A DNA stretch of 41,154 nt from a virus (IMGVR_UViG_3300046474_000594:1-41154), one strand, 5' to 3'; numbered from the stretch's first letter, positions 32,592-40,795 are shown. Numbers and translations: made by a program. The notes: generated by a model from the sequence alone, not told the origin.

Positions 32592-32995
32592 GGACGTGCC
32601 TCGGCCAGTGGCAGGCTCAGTTGGCCTTGCGGGGTGTCGAGTTGGTCCAGGCAAACGGACTTGCACGCCTGTTTCTCGATGAAGAGTGTTTTGCCCGCCG
32701 AATCGATTTCGAGGTAACAGGTGTGCCCGGCCGCTTTGTAGGCATCGGGCAGGCGCGCGGTGTCCGGGATGTCGAAGACGATGGCAGTTCTGAATTGTTG
32801 TTGCACACGGGTGTTGGCAAATTGCGAGCTGTAGGTATCCAGCCCCGGGCACGCCTGCCGGACGGCAGGTAGCGCGGTATTAACCTTGGGGTCATCGGTC
32901 ACGACAGTGAAAGTAGTGCTTTGCGGCTGATCTTTGTCACACCCCATCAGGGTCATAAACGATAGGCCAAGCAGTGTTGAGGTCCTTGTTTTCAT
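32588..32995 (-). CDS. Predicted lipoprotein in the immunity operon
   Basis: 135 residues from the ATG at 32995 (AAAGGAG 6 nt upstream). Signal peptide with lipobox-like LMGC (Cys about residue 17), a short linker and a globular domain with four further Cys (ACPGL, TCYLE, ACKSVC) suggesting disulphides outside the cytoplasm. No family recognised. It is coupled to the 2-TM gene. Surface lipoproteins in this position are often superinfection-exclusion factors, which is inference only. Confidence 0.75.
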   Translation of the reverse strand: MKTRTSTLLGLSFMTLMGCDKDQPQSTTFTVVTDDPKVNTALPAVRQACPGLDTYSSQFANTRVQQQFRTAIVFDIPDTARLPDAYKAAGHTCYLEIDSAGKTLFIEKQACKSVCLDQLDTPQGQLSLPLAEARP

Positions 32996-33067
32996 AGGTT
33001 CTCCTTTTTTTAGATGAAATGGCCCTGCAACGATTAGTCGTGAAATCGCATGCAGCAGGCCGCCACG

Positions 33068-33087
33068 CCAGAACGGTTGGGTTCTGG
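33068..33087 (-). terminator. Hairpin between repressor and lipoprotein genes
   Basis: CCAGAAC / GTTCTGG, 7-bp perfect stem with a 6-nt loop, about 65 nt beyond the repressor stop. No T-run follows, so it may attenuate rather than end transcription. The rest of 32996-33151 shows no gene. Confidence 0.4.
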
Positions 33088-33151
33088 GCACGGTGTTCCT
33101 TGCGGAAGGTGGGGCTGGCGGATCGGCTCGCGGGTGGGTGCCGAGGGGCTA

Positions 33152-33589
33152 TCAGTGCTTGTTCTTACGCTGGCGCATGTCGAACGTCACCCCCTGCTGG
33201 TTATTGATGTCGCCTTGAGCCACTTGGCCGACATTACCTTCGAAGGTCTGGCCAGGGTTGCTGGCGGTCTCTTCGGTGTACAGCGCGCGGGTGACCGCGT
33301 TCTGCACAGGTTGGGGAGCCGCCCGGAATAATTCGAGCAGGCGGATTTCTTCTGACGTGATCGCACCGGCCGGGCGTTGGCCGGTTAGCACGTAATGGCT
33401 ATCAACGCCGAGCGGTATCAATCTGGCGATTAAATCAGCGGTGCATTTCTGACGTCCCGAGACTACGTCCTTGAGACGTTGGGGGCTTGATTCCTGAGCA
33501 GCGCGGGACGCTGCGGCAAGGCTCATCCCACAGCGGTCAATCTCTTCGCGCAATCTTACGTGTATATATTCCACCGCATCGCTTGACAT
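33152..33589 (-). CDS. Phage repressor (CI-like HTH protein) with C-terminal VGQVAxGDINN motif
   Basis: 145 residues. The N-terminal 70 residues form an XRE-type HTH (SLAAASRAAQESSPQRLKDVVSGRQKC, then LIARLIPLGVDSHYVLTGQRP, typical of Pseudomonas prophage repressors). A short linker region (LLELFRAAPQPVQNAVTRAL) is followed by FEGNVGQVAQGDINNQQGVTF near the C-terminus, the motif that also starts both 2-TM proteins downstream. There is no peptidase domain, so induction would not be by RecA self-cleavage. Divergent from the Cro-like gene, with the operators between and inside its first codons. Confidence 0.85.
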   Translation of the reverse strand: MSSDAVEYIHVRLREEIDRCGMSLAAASRAAQESSPQRLKDVVSGRQKCTADLIARLIPLGVDSHYVLTGQRPAGAITSEEIRLLELFRAAPQPVQNAVTRALYTEETASNPGQTFEGNVGQVAQGDINNQQGVTFDMRQRKNKH

Positions 33590-33606
33590 CGTGTATATAT
33601 CCTACC
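33558..33606 (+). promoter_or_regulatory. Operator repeats of the immunity region
   Basis: Two direct repeats, ACGTGTATATATTCCACC (33558-33575) and TCGTGTATATATCCTACC (33589-33606), share 14 of 18 bases and start 31 bp apart, three helical turns, so they face the same side of the DNA. The first lies in codons 5-11 of the repressor, the second in the early promoter spacer. Confidence 0.65.
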
Positions 33607-33611
33607 AAAAT
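33583..33611 (+). promoter_or_regulatory. Early promoter Pe
   Basis: TTGACA (33583-33588), a 17-bp spacer, CAAAAT (33606-33611), 47 nt before the Cro-like start. The second operator repeat covers the spacer exactly, so repressor binding there would block polymerase. Confidence 0.65.
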
Positions 33612-33657
33612 CATTCAGACAAACAGTAATCATCTTTGCATCAAAGGAGCCGCTGTC

Positions 33658-33870
33658 ATGGCCACCCATGCCAAAGCCCTCACCGCTGACCAGGTGAAGG
33701 TTAAATTCCGCCAAACCGGCACTACGTTCACCGACTGGGCAACGCTGCACGGTTACAGCCGCAACGAGGTGTATCGCGTGCTCAACGGGCAAGCGAAAGC
33801 ACATTACGGAAAGGCCCACGACATTGCTGTGAAGCTGGGCCTCAAGCTCAGCGATACGGTTGCAGCATGA
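33658..33870 (+). CDS. Cro/Ner-like DNA-binding protein
   Basis: 70 residues; AAAGGAG precedes the ATG. The HTH is TTFTDWATLHGYSRNEVYRVLNGQAKA followed by GKAHDIAVKLGLK, the pattern of phage-encoded Cro-like regulators of the Mu type. It is the first early gene and is expected to shut off the repressor promoter and the early promoter later in infection. Confidence 0.8.
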   Translation: MATHAKALTADQVKVKFRQTGTTFTDWATLHGYSRNEVYRVLNGQAKAHYGKAHDIAVKLGLKLSDTVAA

Positions 33871-34118
33871 GGCTGAACATGGCCGCTGATACGGATCGGG
33901 TCGCAGGCGATACGGCGTTTGTCAATTTACCGCAAATGTTTGTGCCCCATGCAACGCTTTTGCGAGGCAGCAAACCCCGAATGTGTTTGGAAAGCTTTCA
34001 GAACGCAGTAATGGATTGCTGTTTCGGTATTCGCACGCTGTCGCTTTGGGGTGTACGCAATCCTGGCTTTTTTAACCCTAACGGTTCGCCCCAGCGGCAA
34101 CGGGAGAAGTGCTTATGA
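33867..34118 (+). CDS. Unrecognised small early protein
   Basis: 83 residues; the start overlaps the Cro-like stop by 4 nt (ATGA). Five Cys/Met-rich patches (MCLESFQNAVMDCCFGIRTLSLWG) but no recognisable domain. It also overlaps the next gene by 4 nt, so it is read as part of the coupled early operon. An ATG at 33879 is a possible alternative start. Confidence 0.55.
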   Translation: MRLNMAADTDRVAGDTAFVNLPQMFVPHATLLRGSKPRMCLESFQNAVMDCCFGIRTLSLWGVRNPGFFNPNGSPQRQREKCL

Positions 34119-34426
34119 GCCGCACGGTGTCAGCTGCCGCCCGCGTTTTGCGGGTGTTGAAGGCCATGAAGGGACATACGGTCACCGGCTTGAGTAATAC
34201 CGAGCTTGCGCAGTTGGCTCAGGACAGCCCGAGCAATATCACGCGGGCTGTGCAGACGCTGATTGAAGAAGGTTTGGCGGTGAAGCTGGACAACGGCCGT
34301 TTCGCTCATTCGGTGGCCATTTTACAAATCGCTCAGGCGCATGCCGAGCACATGGCTCGGTTACAGGGCCGGATGCAGGAAATCAATCAGCGTATTGCTG
34401 CGGGTTCGATTGGGTATAGGGAGTAA
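34115..34426 (+). CDS. Winged-helix regulator of the IclR/MarR N-terminal type
   Basis: 103 residues. AARVLRVLKAMKGHTVTGLSNTELAQLAQDSPSNITRAVQTLIEEGLAVKLDNGRFAHS is an IclR-like wHTH, followed by a helix (HAEHMARLQGRMQEINQRI). Such proteins recur before transposase A in B3-like phages. It probably regulates the early operon. Confidence 0.75.
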   Translation: MSRTVSAAARVLRVLKAMKGHTVTGLSNTELAQLAQDSPSNITRAVQTLIEEGLAVKLDNGRFAHSVAILQIAQAHAEHMARLQGRMQEINQRIAAGSIGYRE

Positions 34427-34431
34427 AGACG

Positions 34432-35355
34432 ATGGCCAGGAAGAAAGAGCAATTGCAGGACGGGATCGATCTGCCTGCGTTGGACGGTGAGATGTTGACG
34501 GCCAGTCAGAATTTGTTGGCGTCGGTACAGGGGGCGCACAGCGACGAGCGTGATTTGCTCAATCAGTTATTGGGTCAGGCGCAGATGGCGGATGCGTTTG
34601 GGAAGTTTTCCCAAACGGTTTGGGCTTCCAAGTTGGCTTATGTGAAGGAAAACAAGCTGTACCGGGCCTTGCAGGGTAAGCCTGGGCCAAACGGTTTGGA
34701 GTTTTCGGGGACGTGGGCTGAGTTTTGCCAGGCGCTTGGGGTTTCTGATGAGAAGGCTAATCAGGATATCGCCAACCTGCGCACCTTTGGTGAGGCAGCG
34801 CTGGAGTCGATGTCGCGTATGGGCATCGGTTATCGCGAAATGCGTCAGTACCGGCGTTTGCCTGAGGACCAGCAGGCGGCATTGATTGAGGTGGCGAAGT
34901 CTGGCGACAAGGAGGCTTTTGTTGATCTGGCCGAAGAAATCATCGCCAAGCATGCAAAGGAAAAGGAGGAGCTGACGCAGCGGCTTGATGAGACGAATGC
35001 CGATTATGAAGCTCAGGCCGAGGTGATGGCGAAGAAAACCGTGGAGTTGGACCGGACCCGACAGGAGCTGGAGAAGAACCGAAAGCGCGTGCAGTCCATG
35101 CCTGTCAGCGAAGCGGTCAGTGAGTTGCGTCAGGAGGTTGCAGCGCTGGCTTATGAGGCTGAAACCACGATTTTGGGAGCGCTGCGTGAAGGCTTTACCA
35201 AGCTTGCCGAGCATACGGAAGTGGATGGGGTAGATCAGCGGGTGTTCAAGGCGGGACTGATTCGTCAGTTGGAAATTTGTCTGGCTGGGGTGCGCAGCGA
35301 GTTCCATTTGCCCGCGCAACTGGATGGTCATCCCGCCTGGCTTGAGCAGGCCTGA
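34432..35355 (+). CDS. Helical coiled-coil protein before transposase A
   Basis: 307 residues. The central half is coiled coil (about 165-225: LAEEIIAKHAKEKEELTQRLDETNADYEAQAEV...). The stretch EFCQALGVSDEKANQDIANLRTFGEAALESMSRMGIGYREMRQYRRLPEDQQ (about 100-150) resembles replication or partition HTH proteins. Same position in B3-type phages. Possibly a replication or DNA-bridging factor; no function is established from this sequence. Confidence 0.75.
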   Translation: MARKKEQLQDGIDLPALDGEMLTASQNLLASVQGAHSDERDLLNQLLGQAQMADAFGKFSQTVWASKLAYVKENKLYRALQGKPGPNGLEFSGTWAEFCQALGVSDEKANQDIANLRTFGEAALESMSRMGIGYREMRQYRRLPEDQQAALIEVAKSGDKEAFVDLAEEIIAKHAKEKEELTQRLDETNADYEAQAEVMAKKTVELDRTRQELEKNRKRVQSMPVSEAVSELRQEVAALAYEAETTILGALREGFTKLAEHTEVDGVDQRVFKAGLIRQLEICLAGVRSEFHLPAQLDGHPAWLEQA

Positions 35356-35358
35356 CCG

Positions 35359-37134
35359 ATGACGCCCATACAAACCCGGCTGTTGGTGGAGATCGCGCAA
35401 CGTGCGGCGGACGCGCCGCACGGGCAGCGCACTGCGGTGTATCAAGCCGGGGCATTGGAGCTTGGGATGTCGGTGCAGACGTTGCAGAGAAAGCTCAGGG
35501 AGGTGTGTGTGAGTAAACCACGCAAGCGCCGCAGCGATGCCGGGCACAGTGCGTTGCCACTGGCTGAGGCGCGGATGATTTCGGCGGTGTTGCTGGAGTC
35601 GATCCGGGCCAACAACAAGCAGCTCTCGACCATCGAGCGCGCCGTGGAGCGTCTGCGCAGCAATAACCTGATTGTGGCGGGTCGTGTGGATGAGGTGACC
35701 GGGGAGTTTCGGGCTTTGTCTTGCGGTGCCATTGCCAGGGCGTTGCGTACTTACAAGTTACACCCTGAGCAGTTGTTGCGTGACGCGCCTGCGGTTTCGC
35801 TGGCCAGTAAGCACCCCAATCATGTCTGGCAGGTGGATGCCTCGATTTCGACGCAGTTTTATCTGGCTGATGACGGTGCCCGCGAGATGAAAAAGGATGA
35901 GTTCTATGACGGCAAGCCGGGGAATTTGAAGCGGATCGAGCGTCAGCGTTTGTGGCGCTACGTGGTCACCGACCATACAAGCGGCACGCTGTACGTGGAG
36001 TACGTGTTGGGGGCTGAGTCGGCTTTGAATCTGTGCAATGTGTTGATCAATGCCATGCAAAAACGCCACGCCGCAGACCCCTTTCATGGGGTGCCCTGGA
36101 TGCTGATGACTGATCCTGGGGCTGCGATGACGAGCGGCGTTTTCCGCAATTTGTGTCGGGCGATGAGCATTGAGTTGGTGATCAATCAGGTCGGCAATGC
36201 GCGCGCCAAGGGTCAGGTCGAGCAAGCCCACAACCTTGTGGAGCGCGAGTTTGAAAGCGCGCTGAGGTTTCAGGCCGCCGAAAGTCTTGAGCAGATCAAT
36301 GACTGGGCCGGGAAGTGGATGCGGTACTACAACGCGACGGCGATCCATACGCGCACGCGCAGGACTCGCTTCGGCGTGTGGCAGTTGATCACGGTGGAGC
36401 AGTTGCGGCTGGCGCCCAGCGTTGAGGTCTGCCGGGAACTGGCGGTGAGTACGCCTGAGTATCGCAAGGTGAGCAATCTGTTGCGGGTGTCGTTTCGCGG
36501 TGGGCAGTTCGATGTGGCCTCTGTGCCGGGTGTGATGGTGGGTGAAAAGCTGTTGATCACCCGCAACTGCTGGCGCGATGAGGACACGGCGATGGCTGTG
36601 GTGATCGGTGATGACGGACGTGAGCACTTTCATGTGGTGGACAGGATCGGGATCGATCAATTCGGCTTTGCTCAGACCTCGGCGACGATTGGCGAACAGT
36701 ACAAGCGCCATGCCGAAACGGCGACTCAGGCTTCGCGCAAGGTGTTGGAGCAGTTGGCTACGGGCACTTGTAACGAGGATGACGCCCGCGCTGCACGTAA
36801 GGCTAAGGCCGTGCCATTCGGTGGCCTGATTGATCCGCACAAGCACGTATCGGACACGGTGTTGCCCAGCTATTTGCCGCGTCGCGGTACGGAGCTCATG
36901 GTCAATTCGCCTGCGGTGGAGCTGATGCCTCTTAGTCATGTGGAGGCTGCGAAGTGGCTGCGCATGCGCTTGGGTGAGGCGTGGACGTCCGAGATGTTCG
37001 CCTGGTTGCAGCGGCGTTTTGCGCAGGGTGTACGGCAGGAGGAACTGAGCGTGATCGAGGCGCAGCTGAAAGGTCCGTTGATGGACGCTCGCAGGCCGCT
37101 TGGCCTGGTGAAAATGGTGGTTGGAGGTGAGTGA
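35359..37134 (+). CDS. A: Transposase A (Mu-type integrase-fold, DD(35)E)
   Basis: 591 residues, cuts and joins the prophage ends in replicative transposition. The rve core carries the catalytic triad D160 (HVWQVDAS), D252 (LMTDPGA) and E288 (AKGQVEQAHN); 35 residues separate the last two, as in retroviral integrases and TnsB, whereas Mu A has a longer gap. A Mu-transposase C-terminal region follows (VSFRGGQFDVASVPGVMVGEKLLI). The N-terminal HTH (TRLLVEIAQRA...TLQRKLREV) likely binds the ends or the enhancer. Coupled to B by an overlapping stop/start. Confidence 0.93.
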   Translation: MTPIQTRLLVEIAQRAADAPHGQRTAVYQAGALELGMSVQTLQRKLREVCVSKPRKRRSDAGHSALPLAEARMISAVLLESIRANNKQLSTIERAVERLRSNNLIVAGRVDEVTGEFRALSCGAIARALRTYKLHPEQLLRDAPAVSLASKHPNHVWQVDASISTQFYLADDGAREMKKDEFYDGKPGNLKRIERQRLWRYVVTDHTSGTLYVEYVLGAESALNLCNVLINAMQKRHAADPFHGVPWMLMTDPGAAMTSGVFRNLCRAMSIELVINQVGNARAKGQVEQAHNLVEREFESALRFQAAESLEQINDWAGKWMRYYNATAIHTRTRRTRFGVWQLITVEQLRLAPSVEVCRELAVSTPEYRKVSNLLRVSFRGGQFDVASVPGVMVGEKLLITRNCWRDEDTAMAVVIGDDGREHFHVVDRIGIDQFGFAQTSATIGEQYKRHAETATQASRKVLEQLATGTCNEDDARAARKAKAVPFGGLIDPHKHVSDTVLPSYLPRRGTELMVNSPAVELMPLSHVEAAKWLRMRLGEAWTSEMFAWLQRRFAQGVRQEELSVIEAQLKGPLMDARRPLGLVKMVVGGE

Positions 37135-38315
37135 TGTTGAAGCTCAAGCGGGTGTTGCAGGGTGTCGGAAAGCCGCAGTCGTCGCTGGCGGGTTCGCTGG
37201 GTGTGAGTGAGGCGACGGTGGCTCAGTTGCTGAATCATGGGCAGTGGCCGCGCAGTCTGGATGCGGAGGTTTTACGGGGCAGTATTCGCGCGTTTCTGGC
37301 GCAGGCCGGTGCGAGTGACGGGGATATTGCGAAGGCATTTGATGAAGTGGATCTGCCGTGCGCTAACACGGCAGATCCGGCCCTTATAGAAGAGCCGTCC
37401 GGGGAGGACGAAGTGATGTTACTGCCAAAACAATCTTTGCTGCCATCGACGCGTAAGGCGTTCGGGTTATTTCGTGATCCGTTTGATGAGTTGCAGAGCG
37501 CTGAGGATATGTGGGTAAGCCCCGATATCCGGTATGTGCGCGAGGCGATGTATCAGACGGCGCGTCATGGGGGATTTTTGGCGATTGAGGGTGAGTCCGG
37601 GGCGGGCAAGAGCACGCTGCGCCGGGATCTGCTTCACCGGATTGCTGAGAATAATGATCCGGTGATTGTCATCGAGCCTTATGTGTTGGCGTCCGAGGAC
37701 AACGATACGAAGGGTAAGTCGCTCAAGAGCACGCATATCGCCGAGGCGATGATGGCGGCGGTGTCGCCGTTGGCTAAGCCCAAGAGTAGCCCTGAGGCGC
37801 GTTTTGCTCAGTTGCACCGGGCGTTGAAGGAGTCGCATGCGGCGGGCTATCGCCACTGCTTGTTGATTGAGGAGGCGCACAGTCTGCCGATTCCGACGCT
37901 TAAACATTTGAAGCGGATTCTGGAGCTGGAGGTGGGGTTCACGAAGCTGGTGAGCATCATCATGGTGGGCCAGCCGGAGTTGGGTGTGAAGCTCAGTGAG
38001 CGCAATGCCGATGTGCGTGAGGTGGTGCAGCGTTGTGAGCGGGTGACGTTGGGGCCTGTCGAGGGGCCCAGGCTTGAGGAGTTTTTGGCGTTTCGCTTTG
38101 AGCGCGCGGGTAAACGGTTGGCTGAGGTGGTGGACGCTGGCGGTATTGCGGCGATTGCTCAGCGGTTATCGCAGCCCAGGCGCCATGGCGGTCGGGATGA
38201 GTCGGTGTCGCTGTTGTATCCGTTGGCAATCGGCAATTTGATGACGGCTGCGCTGAATCTGGCTTGCGAGCTGGGGGCGCCGTTGGTGTCTGCCGACGTG
38301 GTCAAGGGGGTGTGA
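37134..38315 (+). CDS. B: ATP-dependent target-DNA activator B
   Basis: 393 residues from the ATG at 37134; a GTG one codon earlier overlaps the A stop. N-terminal HTH (SSLAGSLGVSEATVAQLLNHGQW), then an AAA+ ATPase with Walker A GESGAGKST (153-161) and Walker B CLLIEE (242-247). It selects target DNA and stimulates A, as Mu B and TnsC do. Its size is larger than Mu B (312). Confidence 0.92.
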   Translation: MLKLKRVLQGVGKPQSSLAGSLGVSEATVAQLLNHGQWPRSLDAEVLRGSIRAFLAQAGASDGDIAKAFDEVDLPCANTADPALIEEPSGEDEVMLLPKQSLLPSTRKAFGLFRDPFDELQSAEDMWVSPDIRYVREAMYQTARHGGFLAIEGESGAGKSTLRRDLLHRIAENNDPVIVIEPYVLASEDNDTKGKSLKSTHIAEAMMAAVSPLAKPKSSPEARFAQLHRALKESHAAGYRHCLLIEEAHSLPIPTLKHLKRILELEVGFTKLVSIIMVGQPELGVKLSERNADVREVVQRCERVTLGPVEGPRLEEFLAFRFERAGKRLAEVVDAGGIAAIAQRLSQPRRHGGRDESVSLLYPLAIGNLMTAALNLACELGAPLVSADVVKGV

Positions 38316-38316
38316 T

Positions 38317-38619
38317 ATGCGGTCTGCCTTTGCGGTGTCGCCGTTGAGTATTTTGACGGATGAGTTTTCGATGAGGTTGGTGGCGTTCAACGGGTTGACG
38401 CGGGACATGCGTCGGGCCGGTGTAGCGATCAAGTCTTTGGTGTTTGCCCAGAACAGTATTTTTATTCATGCGGCTCAGGTGGCGTTGCTATGTCGGCGCT
38501 TTGAGGATGAGTTGCGGGGTGTGCGCAGTACGTCGGAGGGTCGCTTTGTCCGTAACTGCGTGACGATTCGCGGTGTGAATGTGGTGTGGTTCAGTTTGAT
38601 CAGGGAGCAAGGTTTATGA
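38317..38619 (+). CDS. Unrecognised early protein
   Basis: 100 residues, one nt after the B stop. MRLVAFNGLTRDMRRAGVAIKSLVFAQNSIFIHAAQV is mixed alpha/beta-looking; no family recognised. Overlaps the next gene by 4 nt (ATGA). Confidence 0.6.
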   Translation: MRSAFAVSPLSILTDEFSMRLVAFNGLTRDMRRAGVAIKSLVFAQNSIFIHAAQVALLCRRFEDELRGVRSTSEGRFVRNCVTIRGVNVVWFSLIREQGL

Positions 38620-38858
38620 GGGAGTATTCGGTTTTGCAGGGGTTTGATGAGGCGGCGTTGCTGGCGGTGGTACGGGCTGAGCAGGCTGCGGTTGTTATGC
38701 CTTTGGTTGGCCCGCTGCTGGATGCGTGGGATCAGGTCCCGCGCGCTTTGAAAGCGCAGCTGCGTTTGTTGGGCTTGGGTAAGCGGCTGGATTTGATTGA
38801 GGCCGCTGCCAGTGGCGATTGTGGTGTGTGTCGGGAGGTGCCGCATGGTCGCGCCTGA
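38616..38858 (+). CDS. Small early protein with a C-terminal Cys pair
   Basis: 80 residues from the ATG at 38616. Helical, with CGVC near the C-terminus (GDCGVCREV). No family recognised. Overlaps the DUF3164 start by 14 nt. Confidence 0.6.
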   Translation: MREYSVLQGFDEAALLAVVRAEQAAVVMPLVGPLLDAWDQVPRALKAQLRLLGLGKRLDLIEAAASGDCGVCREVPHGRA

Positions 38859-39471
38859 TGTGATGGTGGTGCCGCAGGGGTATCGGTTGGATGCGCTGGG
38901 GCGGATGGTGCCGCTTGCTTCGATCCGGCCGACCGATTTGCTGCGCGATACGCTGGTGTTGGAGGCGGTGGCGTCGGCTAAGGCGATTCATCAGGGTCTG
39001 GTGGATTTTAAGGCGCGGGTGTTCGGTGACATTGAGGCGTTGGAGCAGATCAGTCTGGAGCAGTACGACGTCAGGTCGCGAGGCAGGAAGGGAAATCTGA
39101 CGCTGGCGAGTTTCGATGGCCGGTTTAAGTTGGTCCGCCAAAATCAGGATTTGATTGAGTTTAACGAGCATTTGCAGTCGGCCAAGGCGCTGCTGGATGA
39201 GTGCGCGCATGAGTGGACGGCGAATTCGCATCCGGGGGTGCGGGTGCTGATTAATGATGCGTTTCGGGCAGACCGTAATGGGGAGTTGCGCACGTCCAGG
39301 ATTCTTTCGCTGCGTCGGCATGAGATTGATGATCCGCGCTGGAACCGGGCGATGGAGGCGATCGGGGATGCGATCCAGGTGTCGGGCAGCCGCAGTTATA
39401 TCCGGGTGTATGAGCGGGTTGGGGATACGGATCGGTATGTGGCTATCCCCCTTGATTTGGCGGGGGTGTGA
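38845..39471 (+). CDS. DUF3164 family early protein
   Basis: 208 residues from the ATG at 38845 (GGGAGG upstream). GYRLDALGRMVPLASIRPTDLLRDTLV, SFDGRFKLVRQNQDLIEFNEHLQSAKALLDECAHEW and LNDAFRADRNGELRTSRILSLRRHEIDDPRWNRAMEAIGDAI-type segments match DUF3164, present in the semi-essential early region of most Mu-like phages. Function unknown. Confidence 0.88.
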   Translation: MVAPDVMVVPQGYRLDALGRMVPLASIRPTDLLRDTLVLEAVASAKAIHQGLVDFKARVFGDIEALEQISLEQYDVRSRGRKGNLTLASFDGRFKLVRQNQDLIEFNEHLQSAKALLDECAHEWTANSHPGVRVLINDAFRADRNGELRTSRILSLRRHEIDDPRWNRAMEAIGDAIQVSGSRSYIRVYERVGDTDRYVAIPLDLAGV

Positions 39472-39472
39472 G

Positions 39473-40162
39473 ATGGGCGACGATCGCATCCTGGATAAGA
39501 TCAAGAAGTGCCTGGAGATGGCTAAGTGCAAGTCGAGCAATCCGAATGAGGCTGAGATTGCTTTGCGTCAGGCGCGCAAGTTGATGGACCTTTATAGCCT
39601 GGAGATGGGCGATGTGCTGGCTAGCATGGCCTGTGAGGCGTCGGTGTTGGCAGGCTCTGAGGGTCAGCCGCCAGCCTGGCGTGTGCGGTTGGTCCAGGTG
39701 TGCGCGCATGCGTTTGGCACGCGGGTGATTGTGTGTAACGGTTTTTTGAGTGCTGCCCGGTTTTTGTTGGTGAGGTGTGCAGCGGCGCCGGAGTTGACGG
39801 GGTACGCGTATCAGGTGCTTGAACGCCAGCTGCAGAAGGCGCGGCGCGAGTATTTGCAGACGCAGAAGCGCTGTAAGCGTGCGACGAAAGTGGCCCGTGG
39901 GGATGCGTTCGCGAATGCGTGGATTGATGCGGTGTATAGCAAGATCGATGCGTTTGCGGGTGTGGATGATGGGGTGGCCGAGGCTGTCGATGCGTTTATG
40001 AAGAAGCATCATCCGGACCTTCAGCACGTGGATTTGAAACGGCGCAAGTTGAAGGCGCGTGATGAGGGGGCGGCGGACGCCGGCTATCGGGCCGGGGCGT
40101 CTGCTCGGTTGCATCGGGCGGTGAGTCATCAGCCCGTTACTCGTCTGACGATGGGGGTGTGA
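39473..40162 (+). CDS. DUF2786-type early protein
   Basis: 229 residues from the ATG at 39473 (one base beyond the DUF3164 stop). The first 45 residues, ILDKIKKCLEMAKCKSSNPNEAEIALRQARKLMDLYSLEMGD, match DUF2786 of phage and plasmid proteins. The rest is a helical, Arg-rich domain (QLQKARREYLQTQKRCKRATKVARGDAF). Possible nucleic-acid binding. Role unknown. Confidence 0.8.
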   Translation: MGDDRILDKIKKCLEMAKCKSSNPNEAEIALRQARKLMDLYSLEMGDVLASMACEASVLAGSEGQPPAWRVRLVQVCAHAFGTRVIVCNGFLSAARFLLVRCAAAPELTGYAYQVLERQLQKARREYLQTQKRCKRATKVARGDAFANAWIDAVYSKIDAFAGVDDGVAEAVDAFMKKHHPDLQHVDLKRRKLKARDEGAADAGYRAGASARLHRAVSHQPVTRLTMGV

Positions 40163-40166
40163 TGTG

Positions 40167-40331
40167 ATGCATCTTCAGGAGTTGTATGAGGTGGCGGTTT
40201 GCGATGTGTGCGAGCGCGCGCGGGCGCATGGGAGTCATGAGCGTTGCAGTCGGATTCGTCAGCGTCGCTATGCGTTGACTCAGGCGCGTAAGCCGCGCGG
40301 GCGTCCGAAGTCGTCAGGGGGTGGTTTGTGA
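40167..40331 (+). CDS. Small protein with CxxC...C, early operon
   Basis: 54 residues, MHLQELYEVAVCDVCERAR ... basic C-terminus (ARKPRGRPKSSGG, an AT-hook-like GRP). CDVC plus a later Cys-Ser could hold a metal. The GTG at 40328 of gemA overlaps its stop by 4 nt. Unusual for its size but fits tightly in the operon. Confidence 0.6.
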   Translation: MHLQELYEVAVCDVCERARAHGSHERCSRIRQRRYALTQARKPRGRPKSSGGGL

Positions 40332-40795
40332 GCGCAGCGCCGTCTAGTCCGCAGCGGCTTCGTTTGATCAAGCTGATCCATGTGGCCCGTCGTGAGTTGG
40401 GTATGGAGGATGAGGTCTTCCGTTTGATGCTGAGGAATATGCGGGGGTTGGGGGGCGCGACGTCTTGTGCGGTGTTGAGTGTGGCTGATCTGTCGCGGGT
40501 GGTGGACGAGCTTAAGCAGCGCGGGTTTAAGGTGCGCGCTGGCGGCAAGGGTACGCGTCCGCTGGCTGGCGATGCGCAGTCGCGAAAGATTCGGTCGCTG
40601 TGGCTGTCGTTGCATGATTTGGGGGCGGTGCGGGATGCTTCGGAGGCTGCGCTGGGGCAGTTTGTCTTGGGGATGACTCAGGTTTCGGCGCTTCAGTGGT
40701 TGTCGGCGACGCAAGCCAGTCGGGTGATTGAGCATCTTAAGCAGTGGCAGCAGCGGGTCGACAGCGCCTTGCGGTTGCCGCAGGAGGGTTCATGA
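40328..40795 (+). CDS. gemA: GemA-like regulator (Mu gp16, DUF1018)
   Basis: 155 residues, GTG start overlapping the preceding stop. LRLIKLIHVARRELGMEDEVFRLMLRNMRGLGGATSCAVLSVADLSRVVDELKQRGF is the DUF1018 signature. In Mu, GemA changes host DNA supercoiling and gene expression. It overlaps mor by 4 nt. Confidence 0.9.
   Translation: MSAAPSSPQRLRLIKLIHVARRELGMEDEVFRLMLRNMRGLGGATSCAVLSVADLSRVVDELKQRGFKVRAGGKGTRPLAGDAQSRKIRSLWLSLHDLGAVRDASEAALGQFVLGMTQVSALQWLSATQASRVIEHLKQWQQRVDSALRLPQEGS

Noticed and set aside
34567-35547. A 326-codon minus-strand frame
   Set aside because: Antisense shadow of the coiled-coil gene and of the start of transposase A; composition rich in Arg/Leu/His with no domain.
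35758-36939. A 393-codon minus-strand frame
   Set aside because: Antisense shadow of transposase A caused by GC-rich codon structure; the sense strand has a full catalytic triad.
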